Shown: positions 18,059-26,310 of the stretch, piece by piece
How positions within the stretch are numbered: the stretch's first letter is position 1
Layout: each line of letters begins with the position of its first letter
Source: Acetivibrio clariflavus DSM 19732
GTDB lineage: Bacteria > Bacillota > Clostridia > Acetivibrionales > Acetivibrionaceae
Direction: 5' to 3'
Length of the DNA: 64,000 nucleotides
Assembly: GCF_000237085.1 (NCBI RefSeq)
Contig: NC_016627.1
Span: 3,348,118-3,412,117, forward strand
The notes under the pieces: model-generated
What the model saw: only the letters and a program-made list of their open reading frames with translations
The model's database searches: none
Told to the model about the DNA's origin: nothing
Translations under genes and position numbers: made by a program

Positions 18059-18421
18059 TTACAGCAGTTTTTTCATACTGTTCTCTATTTCACGCTTGCT
18101 AAAGGGTTTCGGTATGTAGTCTGCAGCGCCTCTGGCTATTGCACTATTGATTACCTGCTGGGACTTAACTGCAGAAACCATTACTATTTTGCTTTTCGCA
18201 CTGACTTTCAATATCTTGTCGATAGCTTCAAGCCCATCCATTCCCGGCATTGAAACATCAAGGGTTATAACGTGCGGCTGAATTTCCTCCGCTTTTTTAA
18301 TCGCTTCAAACCCATCCCGGGCATATTCAATATTGCTGTACCCCAGTTCCTTCAGTGTGTTTCCAAGAAGCTTTCTGATAAAAATTGCGTCATCCACCAC
18401 CAAAATTCTAGCATCTTCCAT
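18059..18421 (-). CDS. cheY: Single-domain response regulator (CheY-like)
   Basis: 120 residues, a lone receiver domain. The acidic pair is in ILVVDDAIFIRKLL, the phospho-acceptor Asp in VITLDVSMPGMDGLEA, the switch Ser in KIVMVSAVKSQQV, and the conserved Lys in YIPKPFSKREI. This is the CheY form that binds the flagellar switch or acts as a phosphate sink. The ATG follows AGAGGTGTGTCGGG. No che genes adjoin it, so flagellar function is inferred from the domain. The gene appears monocistronic. Confidence 0.88.
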   Translation of the reverse strand: MEDARILVVDDAIFIRKLLGNTLKELGYSNIEYARDGFEAIKKAEEIQPHVITLDVSMPGMDGLEAIDKILKVSAKSKIVMVSAVKSQQVINSAIARGAADYIPKPFSKREIENSMKKLL

Positions 18422-18541
18422 CCCGACACACCTCTGCTTTTTATTTATTTATTTATATAAAAACTGCCTTTGAAAAACACTCCGGAAACTTTAGCTGAAA
18501 TTACAGAATTGTATGATGAGTTCAGTATTATGAATTGCAAA

Positions 18542-18583
18542 GAGGCGGTATCAGATGTAAAGCAATATCAACCTGTCCGCCTC
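18542..18583 (-). repeat. Hairpin downstream of thrC (weak terminator candidate)
   Basis: GAGGCGG (18542-18548) and CCGCCTC (18577-18583) form a GC-rich 7-base stem around a long 28-base loop, just after the thrC stop. There is only a short T run after it on the minus strand, so terminator function is uncertain. Confidence 0.35.
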
Positions 18584-18605
18584 CATTGAAATATTACCCT
18601 ATGAA

Positions 18606-20105
18606 TTACACTTTCAGAATATCTTTTACAATACCTTTCATACCGAACTTGTCACATAATTTATTATGCATAACCGGCTTTTTATCAAGATCTCTCAAAC
18701 CTTCCGGTATGGCTATTTTACACTCATCCGCCAAAACTTTTAAAAGTTCGAATTCACTTCTACCTTTAACAGTTCCATCTCCGAAAATGGATTTTACCAC
18801 GCTTTCATTAAACTTGAAAGGACTTGCTGTAGAAGCAATTACCGTCTTTGTGATATCTCCCGTTGAAATAACATACTTGTCATAAACATCAACTGCTACC
18901 GCGGTATGAGTATCGATAACATAATTGTATTCTTTATAAATTGCCTCAATGGTTTTCATCGTCTCGCTTTCTGTAGAATAGCCACCCCAGAAAACGGATG
19001 AAATCTTCTTCCTGGTAGTCGAGTCAACCGAATACTTTCCATCAGCCCTGAGTCCTTCCATCCATTCATTGATTAATTCGGAATTATGGTCGGTAATTTC
19101 ATAAAGAAGTCTTTCAAGATTACTGGATATAAGAATATCCATGGATGGAGAAATAGTCTTTTTGAACTCTCTGTTCCTGTCATAAACTCCGGTGTTTATA
19201 AAGTCGGTCAAAACATTGTTATCATTTGATGCACACACTAGTTTATTAACCGGAAGTCCCATTTCCATAGCATAATATGCAGCCAATATATTGCCGAAAT
19301 TACCTGTCGGAACAACAAAATTGATCTTTTCTCCGCATTCTATTTCTTTATTCTTAATCATGTCTGCATAGGCAGAAAAATAATAAACTATCTGAGGAAC
19401 AAGCCTTCCCCAATTGATGGAATTAGCCGAAGATAACTTGTAATTAGCCTTTTCGAGCTGTTCTTTAAAACCTTTGTCAGTAAAAATAGCTTTGACGCCA
19501 TTTTGTGCATCGTCAAAATTACCTTCTACAGCAATTGAATATACATTTTTGCCTTCCTGGGTAATCATCTGATACTTTTGCACTTCGCTGACACCGTTAT
19601 TGGGATAGAAAACAATTACTTTGGTACCGTCCACATCTCTAAATCCTTCCAAAGCAGCTTTTCCGGTATCTCCCGATGTGGCAACCAATATTACGATTTC
19701 ACTTGTTTCACCGGTTTTTCTGACTGACTTCACAAGAAAATGAGGCAATATTTGCAAAGCCATATCCTTAAAGGCACAAGTAGGTCCGTGCCACAATTCA
19801 AGAATGTGCACATTTTCATTCAGCTTGTACACAGGTGCTATTCTGCTATCTCCAAACTTCTGAGCGGTATATGCGTTATTGACACAATCGGCCAGCTCCT
19901 GATCGGAGAAATCTGTCAAATAATTTTTCAATATATATACCGCTCTATCCTGATAACTCATATTAACCATTTCATTTATATCATCCAATGTGAATTTAAC
20001 ACGATTCTCAGGAACAAACAGACCTCCATCAGGTGCTAAACCCCTTTTTATCGCTTCGGCAGATTGAATAGATTTTAAACCCCCACGAGTACTTTCATAT
20101 AGCAT
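18606..20105 (-). CDS. thrC: Threonine synthase
   Basis: 499 residues, the long form of the PLP fold-type II family. The PLP lysine is Lys-113 in LELWHGPTCAFKDMALQ, and the phosphate-binding loop is in LVATSGDTGKAALEGF. SSANSINWGRLVPQIVYYFSAY and VPTGNFGNILAAYYA are threonine synthase signatures. It converts O-phosphohomoserine to threonine. The ATG follows AGGAGGAAGTAAA. The gene is separate from hom and lysC and has its own leader with several hairpins (see 20107-20235). No thrB (homoserine kinase) is seen nearby. Confidence 0.96.
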   Translation of the reverse strand: MLYESTRGGLKSIQSAEAIKRGLAPDGGLFVPENRVKFTLDDINEMVNMSYQDRAVYILKNYLTDFSDQELADCVNNAYTAQKFGDSRIAPVYKLNENVHILELWHGPTCAFKDMALQILPHFLVKSVRKTGETSEIVILVATSGDTGKAALEGFRDVDGTKVIVFYPNNGVSEVQKYQMITQEGKNVYSIAVEGNFDDAQNGVKAIFTDKGFKEQLEKANYKLSSANSINWGRLVPQIVYYFSAYADMIKNKEIECGEKINFVVPTGNFGNILAAYYAMEMGLPVNKLVCASNDNNVLTDFINTGVYDRNREFKKTISPSMDILISSNLERLLYEITDHNSELINEWMEGLRADGKYSVDSTTRKKISSVFWGGYSTESETMKTIEAIYKEYNYVIDTHTAVAVDVYDKYVISTGDITKTVIASTASPFKFNESVVKSIFGDGTVKGRSEFELLKVLADECKIAIPEGLRDLDKKPVMHNKLCDKFGMKGIVKDILKV

Positions 20106-20106
20106 T

Positions 20107-20235
20107 TTACTTCCTCCTAATTCCGACTAAATGAAAACTTCAGGACTTAAAGTCCTTATCTTCCTGTCCCTTCCTCAAAAGAGGCGGCATAAAATCTTAA
20201 GAGGCATTCAGCCCATAGCCTTTGCCTCTCTAAAA
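20107..20235 (-). promoter_or_regulatory. Structured 5' leader of thrC (candidate cis-regulatory RNA)
   Basis: Three stems lie in the 130 bases before thrC. AGAGGCA/TGCCTCT pairs 20200-20206 with 20223-20229. CCTC-AAAA-GAGG is at 20173-20184. AGGACTT/AAGTCCT, with one base between, is at 20142-20156. G/C-rich blocks stand out against the AT-rich surroundings. It does not match the T-box GGTGG motif, the SAM, lysine or cobalamin cores as I remember them. It may be an uncharacterised riboswitch or attenuator; the rest of the spacer to 20458 is AT-rich with nothing seen. Confidence 0.4.
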
Positions 20236-20458
20236 TTTTACACCAAGAGACGGTATTAAAGCTATATTCGAAATATTACTTTAAACAGTATAATTATTTT
20301 CCAAAACATATCTTTTATTAAATAATAATATAACAAAACAAATAAAAAATAAAGCATAATTTCATAGGGCAATACTTTGAAATATTTCATCTGCGGTTGC
20401 TATAATTATATTATATGTAAACTAATATTTTTTGTGATGATTAAAGTCTATAAACATA

Positions 20459-21580
20459 TTAAAATCCTCTGGCAGACAATAAGTATCTTATCCTGCCAAA
20501 CAAATTTAACCTTTCCATACTTTTTACATAAATCAGTCTGTTAAAAACAGGTATAGATGCTTTTTTTCCTGCCTTATACAGATATTCCTTGTCCTCGTCA
20601 CTTAAATTAAAATCCAAGAAAGATACTTTGGAAGTGTTGATCGAGATGAAGTAGCAGTTCCTCACTATGTATTTTGGAACCCCGATATCATGTACAGCAG
20701 TAATAAACCCTTTTAACAGACTCAAAGGGTCAAAGGCTACCTTTTTTGGATTGCCTCCTTTAAGCTGGCATGCAATCATTGGCCTTCTCATGGATGGACT
20801 AATGGTCCATACAGGTAAACTGTCCAATACACCGCCATCAATTATATAGTGCTTTTTAGTTTTTCCGCCTGTATTTGTATAAAATTCTACCGGTTTGAAG
20901 GCAAAAGGAACACTGGAACTCATTCTTACAGCTTTTGCTACTTCCAGTTTATCAGGGTCAAAACCGTAATATTTCATATCATCGGGCAGTACAATAACCT
21001 TTCCCCTTTTGGCATCAACAGCCGTCATTCTAACTTTATATCCCATGGGATTTGCATAATCAGCAACCCCTCCCCTTAAATCGGCAAAAGTTCTGATTCC
21101 TTTTCTGGCCAGAAGTTTATATACCCATTCTTCCAAAAGATCACCATCAAACAGGCATCCCTGTTTGCTAAATTTTACAATATTTTTAAAGAAATTCCCC
21201 CTATATAAACTGAAATCATCATCCAAACTCTCTTCTTTTCTTACCTTATCTTCATACGGCATATTAAGAAAACTGTATATACTTTTATCGGTAAACCTTG
21301 TACTTGAGCAAAATTCCATATATCTTTCAATAACCGGAACCTTTTCCGCTATAGTATCAATATTCAATTTTCCGAAATCGAACTCATAAAACTCCTTTTT
21401 TAACTCTTTCGACTGATAACCGGCAGCAATGCAGGCACCTGCTATAGCACCCGCCGAAACTCCGGAAATGTTTCTAAAATATATACCTCTGTTTTCAGCT
21501 TCTTCAAGCATTCCTACATAGGCTATTCCCTTAATTCCTCCGCCTCCAAGAACGAGGTTGGCATTTAGATTCATATTCAT
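20459..21580 (-). CDS. Patatin-like phospholipase
   Basis: 373 residues. The oxyanion loop is LGGGGIKGIAYVGML at about 11-25, the nucleophile elbow GVSAGAIAGA has the catalytic Ser near 42, and the catalytic Asp is in YIIDGGVLDSLPV at about 249. The Ser-Asp dyad is thus complete and lipid acyl hydrolase activity is expected, in the cytoplasm or at the membrane face. The start ATG lies 11 bases after GGGGAG, but that site is inside one arm of a long hairpin (21591-21639). The two codons M-N-M give an alternative ATG at 21574. The physiological lipid is unknown. Confidence 0.9.
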   Translation of the reverse strand: MNMNLNANLVLGGGGIKGIAYVGMLEEAENRGIYFRNISGVSAGAIAGACIAAGYQSKELKKEFYEFDFGKLNIDTIAEKVPVIERYMEFCSSTRFTDKSIYSFLNMPYEDKVRKEESLDDDFSLYRGNFFKNIVKFSKQGCLFDGDLLEEWVYKLLARKGIRTFADLRGGVADYANPMGYKVRMTAVDAKRGKVIVLPDDMKYYGFDPDKLEVAKAVRMSSSVPFAFKPVEFYTNTGGKTKKHYIIDGGVLDSLPVWTISPSMRRPMIACQLKGGNPKKVAFDPLSLLKGFITAVHDIGVPKYIVRNCYFISINTSKVSFLDFNLSDEDKEYLYKAGKKASIPVFNRLIYVKSMERLNLFGRIRYLLSARGF

Positions 21581-21590
21581 TTACAGCAGA

Positions 21591-21639
21591 TCTCCCCGGA
21601 ATAATATATCTTCTATTGTATTTATATTATCCGGGGAGA
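21591..21639 (-). promoter_or_regulatory. Long hairpin covering the patatin-gene ribosome binding site
   Basis: TCTCCCCGGA and TAATATA (21591-21608) pair with TATATTAT and CCGGGGAGA (21623-21639), one base bulged. On the minus strand the 3' arm holds the GGGGAG ribosome binding site of the patatin gene. It may regulate translation, or be an atypical terminator of the upstream PP2C gene; there is no T run. Confidence 0.5.
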
Positions 21640-21653
21640 ATAAATAGAATTTT

Positions 21654-22427
21654 TTAACAGTTTAATATTTTTACCAATACTACCGAAATATTATCCTGTT
21701 CCTTCCTCGATTTAATTAAATCAATAAGGTATTTTGTTCTGTCTTTCATAATATCTTCATTCTGCAAAATTGCACCGTTAAAATTTTCATAAATTTCCTC
21801 TTCGGATATAACATGGGTGAAACCGTCACTGCATAGCACATAGACAGTGTTTTCTTCGGTCTTGCCATCCAAAAACTCGGGCTGAACGGATGTTGATGAC
21901 CCTATGCACTGTAAAAGAATATTCCTTCTCGGATCCTTTTGAGCCTGTTCCCTTGTAATGTTTCCTTCTCTAATATCACGCTCGACCAAAGTATGATCTC
22001 GAGTTAGCTGGCGCACTCTGTCCTTTATTTCATAAATTCTGGAATCCCCCACATGCACTCCATAATAGCAACCGTCAAAAATAAGCAAGGCTGTCAATGT
22101 GGTGCCAAGCTTTATACCTTTCTTTGCTCCATAGTCCAATAAGTATTGATTCTGTTTGGAAATGATTTTAGACCACTGCTCTTTTAAATCATTAAAAGCA
22201 AAGCCGTCTTTTATGAGTATTGGAAGTATATTATCTGCCCATTGACAAAAGTTGTTTAAAACAGAAAGGCTTGCTGTTTCATCCTCGGACAGGCCTCCCA
22301 TTCCATCGCATACAATTGAAAAGGCTGCCTTCTTTCCATCAGACAAAATAATCTTTGTACATATTGAATCCTGATTTACACTTCTGGATATTCCAATATC
22401 CGTTAAGGAAAACGTTAAGAAATTCAT
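21654..22427 (-). CDS. PP2C-family Ser/Thr protein phosphatase
   Basis: 257 residues. The metal-binding motifs are intact: DIGISRSVNQDSI near the start, VCDGMGGLSEDETAS at about 39-53, GTTLTALLIFDGCYYGVHVGDSRIYE at about 108-133, LCSDGFTHVI at about 198, and the final KEQDNISVVLVK. It would dephosphorylate Ser/Thr phosphoproteins in the cytoplasm. In many Firmicutes a PP2C gene is followed by an STPK gene; none is here. The prepilin peptidase gene lies 63 bases upstream in the same direction, so they may be co-transcribed. Confidence 0.92.
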   Translation of the reverse strand: MNFLTFSLTDIGISRSVNQDSICTKIILSDGKKAAFSIVCDGMGGLSEDETASLSVLNNFCQWADNILPILIKDGFAFNDLKEQWSKIISKQNQYLLDYGAKKGIKLGTTLTALLIFDGCYYGVHVGDSRIYEIKDRVRQLTRDHTLVERDIREGNITREQAQKDPRRNILLQCIGSSTSVQPEFLDGKTEENTVYVLCSDGFTHVISEEEIYENFNGAILQNEDIMKDRTKYLIDLIKSRKEQDNISVVLVKILNC

Positions 22428-22490
22428 CCTTCAAACCTGCCATAAATCAATTTTTAAATTAAAAATCCAGTACATCTCATTAAAAATGTA

Positions 22491-23159
22491 TTAACAACTT
22501 CCAATGAGTATAGCAATAAACGTTCCCGCAAGCGAAAACGGTGCCAAAGGCAGAGTATCTTTTCTGTCTTTCTTTTTGAAAGCCAGCAGTATTATTGACA
22601 CAAAGGAACACATAAGTAAACTTAAAATCATTGATGCCGATGTTCCAGAATAACTCACAAAAAGTCCGATTATACCGTACATCTTTATATCTCCGATACC
22701 GATACTGTCTTTTGCAATCAAGGCACCTAACATAAAAACTCCGCTTCCCAATAAAACACCTTTCAAATCCGAGACTAAAATTTCAGTAATTTCTGTACTC
22801 CCGACAAAAATTTCCAATAGATAAAATACAATGCGTAAAAACAAAGCGACCAGCAAAACTTTGTCCGGTATAATCCTGCTTTTTAAATCAATATAAGCCA
22901 CCGGTGCAAGCAACAGTATCAGTACTGTCAGTTTTGCCGCCTTAATATAATCGGAAAAATAACGGTACTGTGCCCCAAAGACTGCAATTCCTGCCATAAA
23001 TACGCCAAGCAAAAACAGAAGATATATTGTCTTTTTCGGCATAAAAGCTGCAAATTTATCCCGGAGATTATTTTTGCTTAGAATCAAATCTTTCTGCAGG
23101 TAACAGTTCACCAACGCCAATAGTACTAAAGTTAAAGGAAGCGCAATTAATATCCACAT
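22491..23159 (-). CDS. Prepilin peptidase, A24 family (type IV leader peptidase)
   Basis: 222 residues with about six membrane segments. The two catalytic aspartates of the A24 family are visible: the first in APVAYIDLKSRIIPDKVLL at about 83-101, the second in the GxGD motif DSIGIGDIKMYGIIGLF at about 150-166. The N-terminal methylation domain of full PilD is absent, as in the shorter archaeal-like and Tad/competence enzymes. It would cleave prepilin-type signal peptides in the membrane. The ATG follows AAGGAG. No pilin genes are near. Confidence 0.87.
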   Translation of the reverse strand: MWILIALPLTLVLLALVNCYLQKDLILSKNNLRDKFAAFMPKKTIYLLFLLGVFMAGIAVFGAQYRYFSDYIKAAKLTVLILLLAPVAYIDLKSRIIPDKVLLVALFLRIVFYLLEIFVGSTEITEILVSDLKGVLLGSGVFMLGALIAKDSIGIGDIKMYGIIGLFVSYSGTSASMILSLLMCSFVSIILLAFKKKDRKDTLPLAPFSLAGTFIAILIGSC

Positions 23160-23741
23160 TCATTCTTCTCCTTAAAATCGTTTCAATCTTATGAAGATAT
23201 TATTTTGCTATTTGCGACAGGAAGTTAATCCTTTATAGAAACTATTTGAAAAAGCAGACTTGTTTTGCATCTGCCCCGTTGTTTTTTATGGTCAGCACAA
23301 AAAAGATTAAGCTATTTCTAAATAAGTAAAATTTATAGAATTTTATAAATTTATTATATAATAGTTAACCATATATTACAATAGTTCCCATCATAAAAAT
23401 CGACAGATATTGTCATGTTATATTATATCCAATTGTCATATAATCAAATTGACTCATATATAATTGAGATGTATAATTAAGTAAGTATTTATTTTATTAT
23501 GGAATATTTCAAAATTTAGTTCCGGCAAAGATATTCCAAAAACTTTACAGAGAAATATTTTAAATTGCATAGCTTTTAAGTCTAAACCGAATTTTTAAGT
23601 CTAAGTTTAACAATTTACCGAATTTTAATATCAGCATTTAATATTTGCATAAGTATGTTTTTATTATTCTGTCGAAACTTTACTGTCACAGAATTTTGAC
23701 AATGTTCTGTTGTACAATTTATATTAACAAGGAGAATATAA
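23160..23741. other. Long AT-rich divergent spacer
   Basis: A 582-base region between the prepilin peptidase (minus) and zinc-ribbon gene (plus). I see no supported gene. Near the right end lies TTGACA (23696-23701) with TTATAT 17 bases later, inside an inverted repeat ACAGAA ... TTCTGT (about 23688-23710). It may be a promoter with an operator, but the predicted start would fall within the ribosome binding site, so this is weak. Confidence 0.35.
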
Positions 23742-24770
23742 ATGAGTTCAGTAAAAGGTTATAAATGTCCTAACTGCAATGCACCATTAGAGTTTAATCC
23801 ACCGACTCAGAACTGGAAATGTCATTACTGCGCAAGCGAATTCAATTTAGAGCAGGTAGACAAGGTGCACAGGGATGAAGCTTCCGACCAGGATATGCAG
23901 GAATTGGATTCATACAAGTGCAGCAGCTGCGGTGCGGAATTAATTGCCGATTCCACAACTTCCGCCACCTTTTGTCTGTACTGTAAAAGCCCTGCAATTA
24001 TTAAAACCAGGTTTTCAGGAAAATTCAAACCGAAAAGTGTTATCCCGTTCCGTATAACAAAGGATCAGGCCAAGGAAATATATAAAAACTGGATTACTAA
24101 AAAGTTATTTGCTCCAAAGAAATTCAAACTAAAGGAGGAAATTGACAAGGTAACAGGTATATATGCTCCTTTTTGGTTGTTTGACTGTAAAGTAGTGGGT
24201 GTGATTAGCGGAGAGGGTACCACAGTTACCAGTTGGCGTGAAGGCAACTACCGATGCACCAGCACTAAGTATTATCTTGTTACTCGAAGAGGTGCTGCTT
24301 TTTACAAGCGCGTTCCGGTAGACGCTTCGAAGAAGCTTGATGACTATTTTATGTATTTGGCTGAGCCCTATGATTACTCCGATTTGAAGGATTTCTCAAT
24401 GAAGTATATGTCCGGTTTTATGGCTGAAAGGTACGATGTTGAGTCCAACAGGGCTGAATTTTCAATGAAAGCAAGGGTCCAAACCTATTTTGAAGAAAGG
24501 CTTATAAATACTATAAGCGGTTATTCCTCCTTTTCGGTAAGGGAGAAAAATATAAATATTTCCAATATAGAAGCATCCTATGCCATGCTGCCCATTTATC
24601 TTCTTATCAACAAGTTTAATGACAAGGACCACATTTTCATTATAAACGGTCAAACGGGCAAGGTGGTTGGCGATACTCCAATCAGTCCCTTAAGGCAGTT
24701 TGTCTTTGCTTTGATTGTATTTCTGGTGGTATGGATAATATGTGTATTTGGGGGTGCTTTATTTGTTTAA
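23742..24770 (+). CDS. Zinc-ribbon membrane protein
   Basis: 342 residues. Two TFIIB-like zinc ribbons lie at the N-terminus: CPNCNAPLEF ... CHYCASEF (about 9-33) and CSSCGAELIAD ... CLYCKSPAII (about 53-79). A central region of about 200 residues (KPKSVIPFRITKDQAKEIYKNW onward) is a conserved companion domain with no known function. One membrane segment, FVFALIVFLVVWIICVFGG, is at the C-terminus, so most of the protein should be cytoplasmic. The ATG follows AAGGAG. The gene overlaps the following TPM-domain gene by 8 bases, which indicates translational coupling and joint function at the membrane. Confidence 0.75.
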   Translation: MSSVKGYKCPNCNAPLEFNPPTQNWKCHYCASEFNLEQVDKVHRDEASDQDMQELDSYKCSSCGAELIADSTTSATFCLYCKSPAIIKTRFSGKFKPKSVIPFRITKDQAKEIYKNWITKKLFAPKKFKLKEEIDKVTGIYAPFWLFDCKVVGVISGEGTTVTSWREGNYRCTSTKYYLVTRRGAAFYKRVPVDASKKLDDYFMYLAEPYDYSDLKDFSMKYMSGFMAERYDVESNRAEFSMKARVQTYFEERLINTISGYSSFSVREKNINISNIEASYAMLPIYLLINKFNDKDHIFIINGQTGKVVGDTPISPLRQFVFALIVFLVVWIICVFGGALFV

Positions 24771-25605
24771 AAAACTGAGTTTCTTAATGCTTGTATTCCT
24801 ATTGTTTTTCAATTTGGCAGTGTTTACGGCTTATGCTTCCAATCCCATCAACGTGGTTGATGATATGGGCTTTTTATCCGACAGCGATATTCAAGAGCTT
24901 CAAGATAGAATTGACAAAATAAAAGATCAATTTAGACTTGATGTTGTCATTGTTATTACCGATAAAATGAACGGCAAATCTTCCATGGCATATGCTGATG
25001 ACTATTATGACTATAACGGTTACGGGATAGATAGTCAATATTCCGGTTTATTAATGCTAATCAACATGAAGGACAGGGAAGTGTGGATATCAACTACAGG
25101 CAGGGCTATTGACATTTTTACCGATGGTAGAATTTCCGATATGACAGACAAAGTGGCACCTTATCTTTCCAAAGGTAACTACAGCCAAGCTTGCCACAAA
25201 TTCTTAGATGATGTATTCACCTATGCTTATAGTGGGGTGCCAAGCGGTCAGTACAGAGAGGAACGTATTCCCGATTTTTATCAGAGAAATCTGACCTATT
25301 GGCAAAAGGTATCCAGATTGCTAAGATCATGGCCTGTATACGTTATTCCCTTAATAATTTCCATAGCAGCCACAATTATAATTACCTATTCCAATAAGGG
25401 AAAAGTTACAATAACCAACAAAACGTATGAGGAATCCGGTTCCTTTGTACTTACGCAAAATACCGACCAATTTCTCAGAGAATCAGTTACAAGGACCAGA
25501 ATTGATACTGAATCATCGGGCAGCAACAGCAGCAGTCATAACCGCAGCAGCACCCATACCAGCAGCAGCGGCAGAACTCACGGTGGCGGAGGAAGAAATT
25601 TCTGA
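24763..25605 (+). CDS. TPM-domain secreted/membrane protein (YgcG family)
   Basis: About 280 residues. A signal peptide or first membrane segment (FLMLVFLLFFNLAVFTAYAS) is followed by a TPM domain (about 25-150, with NVVDDMGFLSDSDIQELQDRI and the strand VVIVITDKMNGKS). A second membrane segment (VYVIPLIISIAATIIITYS) is near 190-210. The tail is Ser/His/Gly-rich and ends in THGGGGRNF, as is usual in this family. I prefer a TTG at 24763 after GGGGGTG over the upstream ATG at 24742. TPM domains have been linked to phosphatase activity and photosystem/respiratory assembly, so only a general envelope role is proposed here. Confidence 0.82.
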   Translation: MFKKLSFLMLVFLLFFNLAVFTAYASNPINVVDDMGFLSDSDIQELQDRIDKIKDQFRLDVVIVITDKMNGKSSMAYADDYYDYNGYGIDSQYSGLLMLINMKDREVWISTTGRAIDIFTDGRISDMTDKVAPYLSKGNYSQACHKFLDDVFTYAYSGVPSGQYREERIPDFYQRNLTYWQKVSRLLRSWPVYVIPLIISIAATIIITYSNKGKVTITNKTYEESGSFVLTQNTDQFLRESVTRTRIDTESSGSNSSSHNRSSTHTSSSGRTHGGGGRNF

Positions 25606-25665
25606 TTTTGTCAGGAAAGGTATTCTGCAGGAGACTGCAGATCAAAAAATCAAAATTCCATTATG

Positions 25666-25719
25666 AAAAAAAGAGATTGTGTCTTTGCAATTTTTAAAAG
25701 AAACCAATCTCTTTTTTAT
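25666..25719 (+). terminator. Bidirectional rho-independent terminator
   Basis: AAAAAAAGAGATTG (25666-25679) pairs with CAATCTCTTTTTTAT (25705-25719). It has flanking A and T tracts and lies between the convergent TPM gene and the hypothetical gene ending at 25738. Confidence 0.85.
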
Positions 25720-25737
25720 AAACCGCTTTTTTTATTT

Positions 25738-26211
25738 TTATCCTTTAATCAGTATATATTCTTTATCATCTAAAGAAAATTCATCATCCATTTTAAAAGA
25801 TTTTAAATCTATTACTTTATACACTTTGTTATCGTGAATTGACTCTTCTCCTGTCCAGCAGCTATATATTTCAAATTCTTCACCCTCACAAATGTTATCA
25901 CGTATATATTTAAACAGCTCAATAAGACACTTTCGGTTGGCATTGTAAGATTCTTCAAACCTTTCTTTGAGATCAGGATATATAAAAAACTTTCCGAAAT
26001 TAGGACTTACAACATATATGTTACTGTTCTTAAAATGTTTTGCTATTTCCCCGCTATATATTTTGGGATCAAGCTTTTCCATATAAATTCCTGCCGCTTC
26101 TTCCATCGATTTATATACGCGCCTTTCGCTGTCTGGAGCATTTTTTTCGGTACTGTTAAAACTTCCTAGCGGCAATTCTCTATTTGCTGCTAAATAGTGA
26201 ATCATGCTCAT
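25738..26211 (-). CDS. Hypothetical protein, 157 aa
   Basis: I do not recognise this protein. It is soluble, moderately acidic and without cysteine-rich or nucleotide motifs. Recurrent features are VYKSMEEAAGIYMEKLDPKIYSGE, NIYVVSPNFGKFFIYPDL, and a C-terminal YSCWTGEESIHDNKVYKVIDL followed by a strand EYILIKG. The amino acid pattern suggests an alpha/beta fold. A GGTGG ribosome binding site is a little upstream of the ATG. It stands alone between a bidirectional terminator and an acyltransferase gene. Coding status is supported by length and codon pattern. Confidence 0.6.
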   Translation of the reverse strand: MSMIHYLAANRELPLGSFNSTEKNAPDSERRVYKSMEEAAGIYMEKLDPKIYSGEIAKHFKNSNIYVVSPNFGKFFIYPDLKERFEESYNANRKCLIELFKYIRDNICEGEEFEIYSCWTGEESIHDNKVYKVIDLKSFKMDDEFSLDDKEYILIKG

Positions 26212-26310
26212 ATAAACACCACCTTGCTTTTCCTATTATATTAATCCGAAACGGCAATAATAAAATTTACCGGAATCACAGTCTCCAAAAGAAATCACTG
26301 TGACAAGCTT

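Noticed and set aside
20161-20235. Possible c-di-GMP-I riboswitch in the thrC leader (GGCAAAGGC...GGGCTGAA resembles part of it)
   Set aside because: Only a fragment of the consensus matches and the remaining stems do not fit, so I kept it as an unassigned structured leader.
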